From Xiphydria camelus (lineage: Eukaryota > Arthropoda > Insecta > Hymenoptera > Xiphydriidae): DNA of 64,000 nucleotides. Position 1 is the first letter of the stretch. Each line of letters begins with the position of its first letter. Made by a program: the position numbers and the translations under genes. The DNA lies in the NCBI GenBank assembly GCA_963678675.1, contig OY783192.1, positions 10,697,953 through 10,761,952 on the forward strand, written 5' to 3'. Under the pieces are notes generated by a model. It was not told the origin of the DNA. It did not search any database and was given only the letters and a program-made list of their open reading frames with translations. Positions 42,212 through 53,439 of this stretch are shown in pieces.

Positions 42212-42222
42212 TAACACCTTTA

Positions 42223-42761
42223 GGGCCCGGGCATACAGAGCGCGGTCAGCGTTCCGCGTTCTGCGTTCTGCGATCTTTGTAATGAATGGAGTTACAAGTA
42301 ACAACACGCACTGCCAGCGGTCAGCCCGCTGCGGTCAACGAGAACTCTTGCGTTCTGGCGTTCTATTCACAGAACGACAGAGAACGCGTGAACGCCATGT
42401 CGGAAACAGAAAAATTAACTGAATTAGTTCGCGAAAAACGTTTGTTATATGACATACGAAAATAAATAAGAAATCGTTCTTCATCGTCAAGCAATTCAGC
42501 AAAAAGAGTATAAAATTCTCCTTCGTTTTCTCGCTTGCTGTTTATTGGGTGCACCCAGTGTTTCCTTTTTCTTTTTCTCCTGGTCGCCTCCAGGCTCCAC
42601 AAAAGCAATGCTTCTTCTTCGTCGGAAGACGAGCTATCTGAGAGCATGTTTCACGCACAATATTTTGAACAAAACTGGAACGCTGGTTAATTGACCGCCG
42701 CCTGTGTGCCGTCGGAACGCAGAACGCGGAACGCCAGACGGCGCTCTGTGTGCCCGGGCTC
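42223..42761 (-). mobile_element. PIF/Harbinger deletion derivative, 539 bp
   Basis: Ends GGGCCCGGGCATACAG and, at the right, CTGTGTGCCCGGGCTC, flanked by TTA (42220-42222, 42762-42764). It keeps the start of a Harbinger transposase, which anchors the TWA-flanked MITEs in this window to that superfamily. Confidence 0.85.
42363..42647 (-). pseudogene. PIF/Harbinger transposase N-terminal fragment
   Basis: The minus strand reads SDSSSSDEEEALLLWSLE, RRKRKRKHWVHPINSKREN, GEFYTLFAELLDDEERFLIY and FRMSY. The basic-R-x-W-V-x-P-I-N block, the E-L-x-x-D-x-x-x-x-x-x-Y-F-R-M-S block and their spacing are hallmarks of HARBI1-like transposases. The frame then goes out of register (NKRFSRTNS) at the deletion point. 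No DDE domain is left. Confidence 0.8.
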
Positions 42762-43275
42762 TTAGACTCCTTTCTATGGGGAACATTGAAAGATAAAGTG
42801 TACAAAGAAGTACCAACTACACTTTACGACATGCAACAAAGAATTATTGCAGCCTGTACATCAATAAGTTCTAACGCTGTAAGACTTACAAGTCAATCAA
42901 TTGTAAAAACAATCCAATGTTGCATTGATGCTGATGGTCATCATTTCGAACACCTACTAAAACGTAGTAATTTTATTTACTACCGAAACCGTAAGTATTA
43001 TCGCCCATCTGTAGTTTCTATGACCTTCAATGACCTTATGTGATGGTTCGTTGAACTCGTTTCAAATTCCTCTATCATGATACAGATACAAAAACATACC
43101 GATCCATTTAAAAAAATGAAGGTGACCTTCAAATGAAGTACCTACACCTACAAAAAAACTACTATCTCTATCGGATGGCCCCCTTCGTACTGGACCATTT
43201 CATTTCAGCAAACATTTCTGTGAACCTTATAGTTTCGAAAATATCTAAGGTGTTAATAGTTAATGCCCCACCCTG

Positions 43276-44325
43276 TATATCGCGAATTTACGTCAACAAT
43301 ATCAGCGGCTTCAACCACAAAGGCGCACGTAAAAATAAGGACCCAGATTAATAGCGTATATAGGTGAAGTATCACCCAAACCTTGTTTATATAATATGTT
43401 AATTTGTTTTACGTGTCTTAATTTAGGCTATCAAATAATGCATTTTTCTATCGTAAGATTAAGTTTTGAACAAATTCATTGAGTCAATTCTATAGATTGG
43501 ATATTGGGCAAAAGAGAACTGTTCGAAATTGAAAATGGGTGAAATATTACCCAAGGAGCATATCGTTGTTGGTTTAAGAATATCTCCTATGTGCAAATAA
43601 CCTAGGAAGCAAAAAAAAAATGTTCTTAATTTTATTAAAATCTAAATTAGACACTTTGTGTTAATATGTGTAGCTTACACTATTTTAAAATGCAGACAGA
43701 TCAATAGGTGATACTACCAGACAGTGCGGACCAACTTTCTGATACTAATAGATACAGTAAAATCGCAGAATCGGTAAAATGTGCACAGAGGAGATATTCC
43801 TAAACCAATGAAGATATGAATGTTAAGATTTATAAAATATTTTAAAAATACTTTAGGGACCACCCTGGGAACACAAACTATTGAAAAAAAATCTCCGTCC
43901 TCTAAAGGTTAAGAACATAAACCAAACTAAATTAGAATTATCTAAAATTTTCACATACAGTGAAGACAGGGTCTAGCTACTTTTCCTTGTGGTAACGAGT
44001 TACGATTTTTCTCTTTATCTTTAGTACCTATTGCTTAAGCTTGTAGCATATAGTCTTATATCTACTACAGTATTTTTCCATGGATACGATTTTAGTGTAG
44101 ATCAAATTATAAACTTTCAAACGTGCGAGGTAATCAATGAATTTTTCGTTGAAGCGAAAGTTTAAGGAATAAGTGGCATCAGAAAAATCCTCGTTCAATA
44201 TTTTGATTTCTCGTATTTATTATCAAATATGCGCCCGAGAAAATAAACTGGTCCAAGAAATAGAACGTTCTATAATATAACATATTTAACGGTACACTTA
44301 ATATACGTTACGTTTTTATGTACAG
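43276..44325. other. Upstream intron or 5' region of twinstar
   Basis: AT-rich, no recognised element. The short first exon expected for this gene (5'UTR plus the ATG) was not identified here and may lie further upstream. Confidence 0.45.
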
Positions 44326-44568
44326 GCGTCTGGTGTAACTGTAGCAGATGTCTGTAAGACGACGTACGAAGAAATAAAGAAAGATAAGAAACACCGGTAC
44401 GTCATCTTTTACATTAAGGACGAAAAGCAGATCGATGTTGAAGTAATCGGACCTCGCGATGCTGTGTACGATGCGTTCCTCGAAGATCTGCAGAAAGGTG
44501 GTGCTGGGGAATGTCGCTATGGACTTTTCGATTTTGAATATACTCATCAGTGCCAGGGTACTTCTGAG
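44326..44568 (+). CDS. tsr: Cofilin/ADF (twinstar), coding exon 2
   Basis: Cofilin binds actin monomers and filaments, severs filaments and speeds turnover in the cytoplasm. This exon of 81 codons starts after the acceptor TTTTTATGTACAG (AG at 44324-44325) and ends at donor GTAATA (44569). It encodes residues 2-82: ASGVTVADVCKTTYEEIKKD, the nuclear-localisation-like KKDKKH, RYVIFYIKDEKQIDVE, and ECRYGLFDFEYTHQCQGTSE. The Ser right after Ala corresponds to Ser3, the LIM-kinase target. As in Drosophila, the ATG sits alone on a separate upstream exon, which explains why the exon opens with Ala. The frame is open with no lesion. It joins in phase 0 to the exon at 54035. Minus-strand frames here are shadows. 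Confidence 0.95.
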
Positions 44569-45762
44569 GTAATATTGCACTTGACTTTATTTTGTGTTCT
44601 AAGATCTTAAACATACACTCTCAGTTGCGAAACTTTGGATTCAAAAATGTGAATCGATAACCTGCTTTTCATATTAGAAATTTGTTCGCAAATAAATACG
44701 ATGTTTAACAAAGTAGATATCCTTTGGCAGAAAAAAAGATATTTAAAGAATAAAATGTTTACTTGAAAACGTTTTTTAGCAAAGATAAACTAAAGTATTT
44801 TCTATAGTATTGACTTTTTTCCTATTCTTTTTTCAAAATGGTGGTTGTATGACAAGTAATTATTGTAAAATTCTAAATAAAAAGTGGAGATTGAGTGTTG
44901 TATTGGTTCATAAAGATTTTTCGATTTAAAATAACTTTAAAAGGAAAATTCGTTTATCTCTACATTTCATGAATAAACTTATTGCTCCTAAAATACTGAA
45001 GTTTTAATTATATTTATTTTGCGATAAATCTGCTAAAAGTGAAGTTACCACAAAACGTTTCTCCTTTAATTAAATTAGTTAGAATCAAACTACTTTAAAA
45101 TGATATTCCTCTCCTTGGTTTTCTTTTTGGTCGGAAGAGAGGATCGTTCAACGCTGCAGACAAGATATATCTACATGAATTTAAACCAAAATGACGTCGA
45201 ATTACTTTTCAGTTTAAATAATTTTTGTAGGAAATATTTTTATGTTTCAATATGACAATCTCGAACAGAATTAACGGCTAAATAAATATTCTAATATCGT
45301 TGCTCTAATATTTCGGGAGCCATAAATTTATTCAATAAAGAAATACATGAAGACTTCTCTATGAATATTTGACATCGGGAAACCTTTAGAATGATGTATC
45401 ATTCGACAACCTTTAAAATTTGAATTTTTTTATCATTTTATAGTCTATTCGCGACATTAGGCTCAAAAAAGTGATAGCTCGAGAAATAAATATATAATCT
45501 CTAGTCACACGAAAACATACTCGAATACGAGAGTTTTCGTAAAGAAAGCGACTTTTCCTTTAACACTAACAAGGGGACCCCGGCAGGTGTCATCGATTTT
45601 GGCTTGAGAATTTTTTTGGTGAAAGTATATCGAAAAATATTAGACACATGTTTCGGCTTTTTCTTTAGTGATCCTTTGTTTCGAAGAAAAAAATTTTCGA
45701 AAATCGCGTCGCGCGCGCGTTCCAAGTGTCTCCGGGATTGGCGTACGTCATATCACCAATGC
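44569..45762 (+). other. Twinstar intron, left unique part
   Basis: AT-rich intronic sequence with no recognised TE until about 45760. Reading frames at 45500-45865 have no known domain. Confidence 0.5.
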
Positions 45763-46446
45763 TTCAATAGCGCAACGGTTAAGTTATCGGGTTGGGAGTC
45801 TCGATGTCGTCGGTGCAATTCTTGTTGGGGTTCTTTTTTTCTTTATTAACTCTTTTTTCATTTGACTACAATCCCTTCTTGTTATAGAAAGTGGTTTACA
45901 TTATCGAATAAAATAAGAGTTTCAATTTTTTCATAGTTTTACGTTATTTTCTCCAAGAAATGATAAGATACGCGTGGTTTGCATCAAAATTATTGCAAAC
46001 CAGGCTGTTTTTCGAAAATGTCAATGAAATTTGCTTTCCTATAACGCTTTTAAAGTGTAAACGTGCGCGTGGCAAAGTCCCATGCGTCAAATGCTCAAGG
46101 TGTCAAAATACGGTGTGCTTCAAATGTTTTTTTTGACAATTATCATTCAAAATCATGTACCAAATCTTCGGCAGCCAAAAATTCCCATGACGAAATGTAA
46201 GAATAAAAAAAGCGCAACGATTTTTCCAACTATTCTTACAAATAATATTGGTTCACCTCAATGAGGGAGAAAAAAAATAACGTAAAACTATGAAAAGAAT
46301 TAAAACTCTTGTTTTATTCGATAATGTAAACCACTTTCTATAACAAGAAGGGATTGTAATGAAATGAAAAAAGAGTTAATAAAGAAAAAAAAGAACCCCA
46401 ACAAGAATTGAACCGACGACATCGAGACTCCCACCCGACAACTTAA
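45763..46446. repeat. Inverted repeat with tRNA-like arms
   Basis: The left arm (about 45763-45958) and right arm (about 46268-46446) are inverted copies. Each arm's outer end is tRNA-like: an A-box-like TAGCGCAACGGTTAAG, a plausible anticodon stem-loop around TCGGGTTGGGAGTCTCG, and a B box GGTTCAATTC (intact in the right arm, GGTGCAATTC in the left). They continue as TTGTTGGGGTTCTTTTTTT, then into AT-rich sequence. The acceptor stem is not complete, so these are SINE-like rather than functional tRNA genes. The 310-bp spacer has no ORF of note. Confidence 0.65.
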
Positions 46447-46719
46447 GGAGTCTCTTCATTGAAATTTTTCAAGACAGATTTTTATTAGATTTTTTAAATG
46501 TATTTAGCCAAGTATCTTATGGATGAAAATAAAAAACTAAACAATTTTCACTTAACCGTTTCTTTTTAATTAATTTTCAAAGTAGGCATTTTAACATTGG
46601 GGCTTATGCACACTGCTAAACAGACGTCAAACACAATTTTAGCAAGACAGAAAATTCACAAAATATGCTCAAATTATGTGGTAAGATGCATACTTAGCGG
46701 TTTTTGTATAAAAAAAAAA
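46447..46719. other. Intronic spacer
   Basis: AT-rich; no element recognised before the poly-A and GGTGTGAG boundary at 46720. Confidence 0.4.
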
Positions 46720-46881
46720 GGTGTGAGTGCCGTTGTACTCACGGAGGATGTGTAAACATCTTACAATTATCTGCGGTCCGAGTTTAATTGGGGAATATGA
46801 CGTCGTAGTTCGACATAAAGAAGTTTAATTTTTTCTATAATAAAATATTTATTATTATTATTATATTAGATTTATAACTTA

Positions 46882-48466
46882 CTAGCAGCCCGTCCCGGCT
46901 TCGCACGGGTAGATTGTGGATTGATTTTGTCCGTCCACCATTGTTTAAATACATTTTTAATACAAAACTTTTAGTATTTTTCCCGGGCTACGCAATGGTC
47001 ATATTGAATTTGACCTTGACCATGACCTTCAAGGTTATATCAAGGTCAAATTAATTTTTTTTCACGTTCAAATGTGTCCTTGACCACTTTTTTCATGTTA
47101 CCTTTATTGTCAGCGGAGGTCAAATTTAGGTCAAGTATAGTTCGACTTTTTGAGCACCCTGTATAAGATTTACTAACTCAGAAACCTTCGCGGATATGCG
47201 TCCAACTGTTCCCCAAATTTCCATCGCAATCGGATGAACGGTTTAGGAAAGCATAATAATCATCCGTACCGGTACTTTTTGAACACCCTGTATAAGATTT
47301 ACTAACTCAAACCTTCGCGGATATGCGTCCAACTGTTCCCCAAATTTTCATCGCAATCGGATGAACGGTTTAGGAAGGCATAATAATCATCCGTACCGGT
47401 ACTTTTTGAACACCCTGTATAAGATTTACTAACTCAGAAACCTTCGCGGGCATGCGTCCAACCATTTCCCAACTTTTCATCGCAATCGGATGAACGGTTT
47501 AGGAAGGCATAATAATCATCAGTACCGGCACTTTTTGAACACCTTTTATAAGATTTACTAACTCAGAACCCTCTTCGCGGGCATGCGTCCAACCATTCCC
47601 CAAAGTTTCATCGCAATCGGATAAACGGTTTAGGAAGGCATAAGAGACATACAGACACAGACCTTGAAGGTCATGGTCAAGGTCAAATCCAATATGACCA
47701 TTGGGTAGCCAGGGAAAAATCCAAAAAGTTTTGTATTAAACATTTTTCTCTATAATGATTTCCCGCTGAGATAATCAGCCGTACCGGGAGTTTTTGAACA
47801 CCCTGTATAAGATTTACTAACTGAGAAACCTTCGCGGACATGCGTCCAACCATTCCCCAACTTTTCATCGCAATCGGATGAACGGTTTAGGAAGGCATAA
47901 TAATCATCAGTACCGGTACTTTTTGAACACCTTTTATAAGATTTACTAACTCAGAAACCTTCGCGGGCAGGCGTCCAACCATTCCCCAAAGTTTCATCGC
48001 AATCGGATGAACAGTTTAGGAAGGCATAATAGTCATCCGTACCGGTACTTTTTGAACACCCTGTATAAGATTACTAACTCAGAAACCTTCGCGGGTATGC
48101 GTCCAACCATTCCCAAACATTTCATCGCAATCGGATGAACAGTTTAGGAAGGCATAAGGGACATACAGACAGACAGATCTTGAAGGTTATGGTCAAGGGC
48201 AAATACAATATGACCATTGGGTAGCCAGGGAAAAATCCTAAAAGTTTTGTATTAAACATTTTTCTCTAAAATGATTTCCTGTTGAGATAATCAGCCGTAC
48301 CGGGACTTTTTGAACACCCTGTATAAGATTTACTAACTCAGAAACCATCGCGGGCATGCGTCCAACCATTTCCCAAAATTTCATCGCAATCGGATGAACG
48401 GTTTAGGAAGGCATAAGAGACATACAGACAGACAGACAGAAAAACATTCATTTTTATATATATAGA
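46882..48466 (-). mobile_element. Complete non-autonomous Helitron, 1585 bp
   Basis: On the minus strand it opens with TCTATATATATAAAAATG at 48466, preceded by A, and closes with a CCCGTGCGAAGCCGGGACGG stem-loop and CTAG at 46885-46882, followed by T. Insertion between A and T, 5' TC, 3' hairpin and CTAG are the full Helitron signature. The interior is a GTCT-repeat, minisatellite blocks (47150-47640, 47775-48160 and one unit at 48290-48420) and GGTCAAGGTCAAAT sequence. No Rep or helicase coding exists here, so it relied on helper proteins. Confidence 0.8.
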
Positions 48467-48670
48467 TATTCGCACTGTTGCCAAATTTCGCCGAATTGCC
48501 TATTTTGAGGAAATGCGCGGTTACCTTTTACCATAATATTCTGTAATCTTAAAATATTATCAGTTGTACTTTGTACAAAATATGGAGAAGGCATGATGAA
48601 AGAGAAGTAAGAGAAAGAATTACGTAAATGTTACACATCGAAAATCATGAAATGGAACCAGATTATCATA

Positions 48671-48898
48671 TGAGGCGGTAAAAGGCAAAGTGGTGTAAGT
48701 CACTTTTTTGCCATTTTAAGATAATGGCGAAAAACGTTATCTAGGTTCATAATTCAATGTGTTAGCTAGAATAGTGGTGTAAGTTATAACTTTGTTCAAA
48801 GGTCCATAGGATGGCAGCACAAATACGAACGGCAAAATTTCTATTAAATTCTTCTGTTTCTTGAAATGACTTACACCACTTTGCCTTTTACCGCCTCG
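48671..48898. mobile_element. TA-flanked hairpin MITE, 228 bp
   Basis: TGAGGCGGTAAAAGGCAAAG at the left and its near-perfect inverse (CCGCCTCG end) at the right; shared part runs on to TGGTGTAAGTCA. TA on both sides. Confidence 0.8.
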
Positions 48899-48933
48899 TA
48901 TTATTAAAAATAAATGTAGTACCTATTCATATA

Positions 48934-49803
48934 CAGAGGGTGACATTTTGAAAACTTGCCACCCCAATATCTCAGAAAGTTACAAAGATTTTCTAAAAAA
49001 AAATACGGTTTCGGCAGTGAAGAAGGGGAACCAAAATGACATAATCGGAGACGCACCCCCTCCAACCCCCTTAGGGGTAGCCCCCCAAAACATTGTAATC
49101 TTAAATAGCAACCCCCCATGTGTGATACTGCATTGGAAAGCTCTTTAAAAATGTTTTACAACAACACCAAATTGTGGTACCTTTCGATGAGTAGTTTTCG
49201 CGCAAATCGAGAAAGAAACTGCTAGAAGTAAGTTTTGTCAATTTATTTATTAAAGGTCAATTACGTTACAATAAATTTTCGGAATGATTTTCATTGATTT
49301 TTCGAACTTTTTCAAATGTTCTTCTTGACATTTTGCGACATTCTTGCGTAATTCTTTATTTCAATTGGTTAATGCTTGCTGGTTGAGTTTGAAAAACAAC
49401 AGATTTCAGATTTCTCCATAAGAAGAAATCGTAGGAAGTAAGATCAGGTGATGGAAATCACTTCGAAAATTTATTGTTACGTAATTGACCTTTAATAAAT
49501 AGATTGACAAAACTTACTTCTAGCAGTTTCTTTCTCGATTTCCGCGAAAACTACTCATCGAAAGGTACCAAAATTTGGTGTTGTAAAGCATTTTTAAAGA
49601 GCTTTCCAACGCTGTATCACACATGGGGGGTTGCTATTTAAGATTACAAAGTTGGGGGGCTATCCCTAAGGGGGTTGGAGGGGGTGCGTCTCCGATTAAG
49701 TCATTTTGGTTCCCCCTCTCCACTGCCGAAACCGTATTTTTTTTTTAGAAAATCTGTAACTTTCTGAGATATTGGGGTAGCAAGTTTTCAAAATGTCACC
49801 CTG
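48934..49803 (-). mobile_element. Mariner-like element with 350-bp TIRs, 870 bp
   Basis: CAGAGGGTGACATTTTG at the left and inverse CAAAATGTCACCCTG at the right, TA flanks. The arms include CACCCCCTCCAACCCCCTTA and CTACTCATCGAAAGGTACC. The 200-bp centre encodes the end of a transposase. Confidence 0.8.
49275..49482 (-). pseudogene. Mariner-like transposase C-terminal fragment
   Basis: The minus strand reads SPDLTSYDFFLWRNLKSVVF, QTQPASINQLK, a stop, then ECRKMSRRTFEKVRKINENH after a frame shift. S-P-D-L and D-F-F-L-W are the third-acidic-residue region of mariner transposases. The preceding DDE parts are deleted; what remains is only the span between the two long TIRs. Confidence 0.7.
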
Positions 49804-49805
49804 TA

Positions 49806-50412
49806 TATGTATATATAAGAAATTGAAATTATAAAATAACTATATCTAGTATGAAATAAAATGCTAATTTGGTTTGTAGTACAAAACGTAGGAACTTGCT
49901 TTCAGAGAAATAACATGGCGATAAATCAAAACACTTAATTTTGTTTCTATCAATGTTTTTAGTGTAATACTAGTCTAACTCAAATGAAGGATCAGTGCAT
50001 CATTATACGGAACAAATCGCTTTATTAATTTTTTAGCAAAAATAGGATTGATCAGTAAAACAAAAAATTACATCTTCTCAATTGTTTAGTACAAAATTTA
50101 CAATAAATAGTTACCAAACAGCAAACTGAAAATACAAGAATTTAAGAGAAAAGAGAAAATACAATTTGTAATGTGTCATATTCTGAGAAACAGTGATTAA
50201 TTTTTTATCACGGTTAAATTTGGAAGTAAAATGCCTTTATTCCGTTTATATGATTTTCTAGAAAGTCAGTTTAGCGAATAGGTACTTCGTTCGCTCGATC
50301 AAAGTTACTTCGTATACTGAGAAAGGAGTTTATTTGCAGTTAATAAATGTATACCTACTTGATTACGGCGGAAAAAATATTTTGTTGGACCAAGTAAATA
50401 TATATTAATTAT
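49806..50412. other. AT-rich spacer of composite B
   Basis: No gene, repeat or transposon end recognised. Confidence 0.35.
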
Positions 50413-50589
50413 TGATGTGTAAACATCTATGCTATGGCTCTACGGTGGGACCTTCCTGAGAAATCGAGCGTCAGACGGAAGCCGTGTACATGTGACTGCG
50501 TCAGTGTGTGTGTGTGGCGCTACTGCGCATACTATTCGCGCAAGCTGGATTATCTCAACGGGAAAACATTTTAGAGAAAAATGTTTAAT

Positions 50590-51813
50590 ACAAAACTTTA
50601 AGGATTTTCCCGTGGCTACCCAGTGGTCGTATTGGATTTGACCTTGACCGTGACCTTGGTAATATCAAATGCCTTCCTAAACCGTTCATCCGATTGCGAT
50701 GAAACTTTGGGGAATGGTTGGACGCATGCCCGCGAAGGTTTCTGAGTTAGTAAATCTTATACAGGGTGTTCAAAAAGTACCGGTACTGATGATTATTATG
50801 CCTTCCTAAACCGTTCATCCGATTGCGATGAAACTTTGGGGAATGGTTGGACGCATGCCCGCGAAGGTTTCTGAGTTAGTAAATCTTTTAAAAGGTGTTC
50901 AAAAAGTACCGGTACTGATGATTATTAACGCCTTCCTAAACCGTTCATCCGATTGCGACGAAAAGTTGGGGAATGGTTGGACGCATATCCGCGAAGGTTT
51001 GAGTTAGTAAATCTTATACAGGGTGTTCCAAAAGTACCGGTACGGATGATTATTATGCCTTCCTAAACCGTTCATCCGATTGCGATGAAACTTTGGGGAA
51101 TGGTTGGACGCATGCCCGCGAAGGTTTCTGAGTTAGTAAATCTTATAAAAGGTGTTCAAAAAGTGCCGATACTGATGATTATTATGCCTTCCTAAACCGT
51201 TCATCCGATTGCGATGAAAATTTGGGGAACAGTTGGACGCATATCCGCGAAGGTTTGAGTTAGTAAATCTTATACAGGGTGTGCAAAAAGTACCGGTACG
51301 GATGATTATTATGCCTTCCTAAACCGTTCATCCGATTGCGATGAAACTTTGGGAAATGGTTGGACGCATGCCCGCGAAGGTTCCTGAGTTAGTAAATCTT
51401 ATACAGGGTGTTCAAAAAGTACCGGTACGGATGATTATTATGCCTTCCTAAACCGTTCATCCGATTGCGATGAAAATTTGGGGAACAGTTGGACGCATAT
51501 CCGCGAAGGTTTCTGAGTTAGTAAATCTTATACAGGGTGTTCAAAAAGTCGAACTATACTTGACCTAAATTTGACCTCCGCTGACAATAAAGGTAACATG
51601 AAAAAAATGGTCAAGGACACATTTGAACGTGAAAAAAAAATTAATTTGACCTTGATATAACCTTGAAGGTCATGGTCAAGGTCAAATTCAATATGACCAT
51701 TGCGTAGCCCGGGAAAAATACTAAAAGTTTTGTATTAAAAATGTATTTAAACAATGGTGGACGGACAAAATCAATCCACAATCTACCCGTGCGAAGCCGG
51801 GACGGGCTGCTAG
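50590..51813 (+). mobile_element. Helitron fragment with 3' end, right arm of composite B
   Basis: About seven minisatellite units (50660-51550), then GGTCAAGGTCAAATTCA and the stem-loop plus CTAG at 51810-51813 followed by T. The TC-type 5' end is missing. Confidence 0.7.
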
Positions 51814-51972
51814 TAAGTTATAAATCTAATATAATAATAATAAATATTTTATTATAGAAAAAATTAAACTTCTTTATGTCGAACTACGACGTCATATTCC
51901 CCAATTAAACTCGGACCGCAGATAATTGTAAGATGTTTACACATCCTCCGTGAGTTCAACGGCACTCACACC

Positions 51973-52362
51973 TTTTTTAGAATATCTCTTTCATTCAAAC
52001 AAAAATAGAGTAATAGCTAATGAATATTTTGGCTCGAATATAATGAATACTTGGCTCGAAGAAACATTTCTTTCGCCATAATCAAGTGCTCTGAGGGACT
52101 AGGTCTAGTTAAATACGAACTTATATATATAATAGAAAAATTTATTTGAGATAAATAGACATTTATTTATATAGAATAAAAGTATATTTAAGTTAAATTA
52201 ATGTTTTGCGTACCTATCTTTTTAATCGAGTACGAACCTAGTAGAACATTTATCTAATTCAAATAGAGTTTTACCGTCCACACTTGCTTATAAGCATTCC
52301 CTTTTCCACCCCCGCCTCAGGGAGTATGCTCAAAAATCAAACGTCGGTCGATGTGTGAGCAT
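51973..52362. other. Intronic spacer
   Basis: AT-rich; no element recognised. Confidence 0.4.
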
Positions 52363-52568
52363 GCTAGTTCCAAGCATGCTCGAAACTAGCAAGGCTTTGG
52401 ATACACATGCTACTAGTAGCACTTGCTCGAAAGTAGCATGCTTTCGTGCTCTCGAAACTAGCATGTGTATCTATACCTTGCTAGTTCCAAGCATGCTCGA
52501 AACTAGCAAGGCTATGGATACACATGTTACTAGGAGTACTTGCTCGAAAAAAGCATGTGTATCTGTAG
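52363..52568. repeat. 118-bp tandem duplication built of CTAGCA / GCATGC motifs
   Basis: GCTAGTTCCAAGCATGCTCG at about 52362 and again at about 52480. Within each unit, CTCGAAACTAGCA, ACTTGCTCGAAA and GCATGTGTATCT recur in both orientations, giving short internal palindromes. Confidence 0.7.
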
Positions 52569-53082
52569 CTTTATCTTTTTTCGGTTAGGATATCACCTTA
52601 CTTTTTTCCAGAAATTGAGTTGCTGGAATTAAATGATCAGAGCAACTTTCAGATAGTACGCATCTTATTATTTGTATTATATTTGCATATGATTTGTATT
52701 ATATTTGCATATCAACATTTAAAATCATGATCATATTGCTTGCATGTGACTTAAATCTCGTTTTAAAAAAAAATTGTGCAAGAGGGTATTAAATTGTTTA
52801 GAATAAGTTCTGCTCTTTTCCGAAATATATCTTAAACTTTCTATCTTAAACAAAATTAACAAATGAAACAAACATTCGTAACTTTTGGACCGATGAGGAA
52901 TTTATTGAAGTGTAACTAAGGGGCTCCGCCCTCTTCTTGCCCCCCCCCCCCCCCCCCCCCGCGCTTCGTGGTGCTCCCACCCTAGATCCTCGGGAGCGAG
53001 GCGGGTGTTTGGCTTCTTCGTTTTTCCCAGATGATACGACCCATTTTGATGCTTTCTCTTTTTTGCCACCACATCTGAATGA
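52569..53082. other. Intronic spacer with a C tract
   Basis: A run of about 21 cytosines lies at 52940-52960. No gene seen. Confidence 0.45.
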
Positions 53083-53304
53083 ATGTTCTCTTATTAATCG
53101 ATACACACGCTATAAGACCGCGTGGTGATGCCCTTCGCCCGGTGCGCCGGGATACGCGCACTATCAAAATCGCGATCAGACTGCGTGTTGGGTGGACCCC
53201 AATAGTTTCTTCGACGCATAAACAAACACCGCCGGCTGAACTTCGTCGTGTTTACCGGCGCGGTCACCTCACCACGCAGTCTTATCGCGGTAATAAGAGA
53301 ACAT
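53083..53304. mobile_element. MITE of 222 bp
   Basis: ATGTTCTCTTATTA at the left and its inverse at the right; the arms share GCGGTCTTATAGC-type and ACCACGC blocks with scattered mismatches. TSD not clear. Confidence 0.65.
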
Positions 53305-53439
53305 CGTGTCGGCGACAGCAATGACGCACAGCCCACGTGGGTTTTTGATGCTCGAAAAAACTTTTTTTATACGCTAGGCAAGTACCTCAAATCACCGACG
53401 CGCGCGCGACCTCGTGGACATTCCACGCAACTCTAGGGG

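Larger units (their letters stand above)
41856..42963 (+). pseudogene. Mariner-like transposase C-terminal region, split
   Basis: The frame reads WIGRSGPILWPARSPDL up to 41908, is interrupted by two elements, and resumes at 42765 with DSFLWGTLKDKVYKEVPTT and then DMQQRIIAAC, ending near HFEHLLKR. The S-P-D-L and D-x-F-L-W blocks mark the third catalytic acidic region of mariner-type transposases. Joining the flanks across both insertions restores a plausible S-P-D-L-T-P-L-D reading, so the insertions hit intact coding sequence. The N-terminal half is deleted. Confidence 0.75.
41526..43275 (+). mobile_element. Mariner-like element with 330-bp TIRs, twice invaded
   Basis: CAGGGTGGGGCATTAA at 41526 and the inverse ending at 43275, TA on both sides. 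The arms extend inward to about 41840 and 42965. Between them is the C-terminal part of a transposase on the plus strand, split by two PIF/Harbinger-type insertions. Confidence 0.8.
46720..51972. mobile_element. Inverted composite B, in the twinstar intron
   Basis: Second copy of the 11605-16671 structure. Left arm 46720-48466 and right arm about 50413-51972 carry the same GGTGTGAGTGCCG outer ends, the same 155-160 bp up to the Helitron CTAG, and the minisatellite. The spacer (48467-50412) is different and holds a TA-flanked hairpin MITE and a mariner remnant. Only the right arm has the inner GATGTGTAAACATC end. Confidence 0.65.

Noticed and set aside
44308..44614. Minus-strand ORFs of 66-90 aa
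   Set aside because: Shadows of the cofilin exon, which is on the plus strand with intact splice sites.
45763..45840. Genuine tRNA gene
   Set aside because: Acceptor stem is incomplete, the B box is mutated and the sequence is part of a larger inverted repeat.
53079..53436. ORFs of 62-81 aa in a GC-rich patch
   Set aside because: They overlap a MITE with inverted ends and have no recognisable motif.
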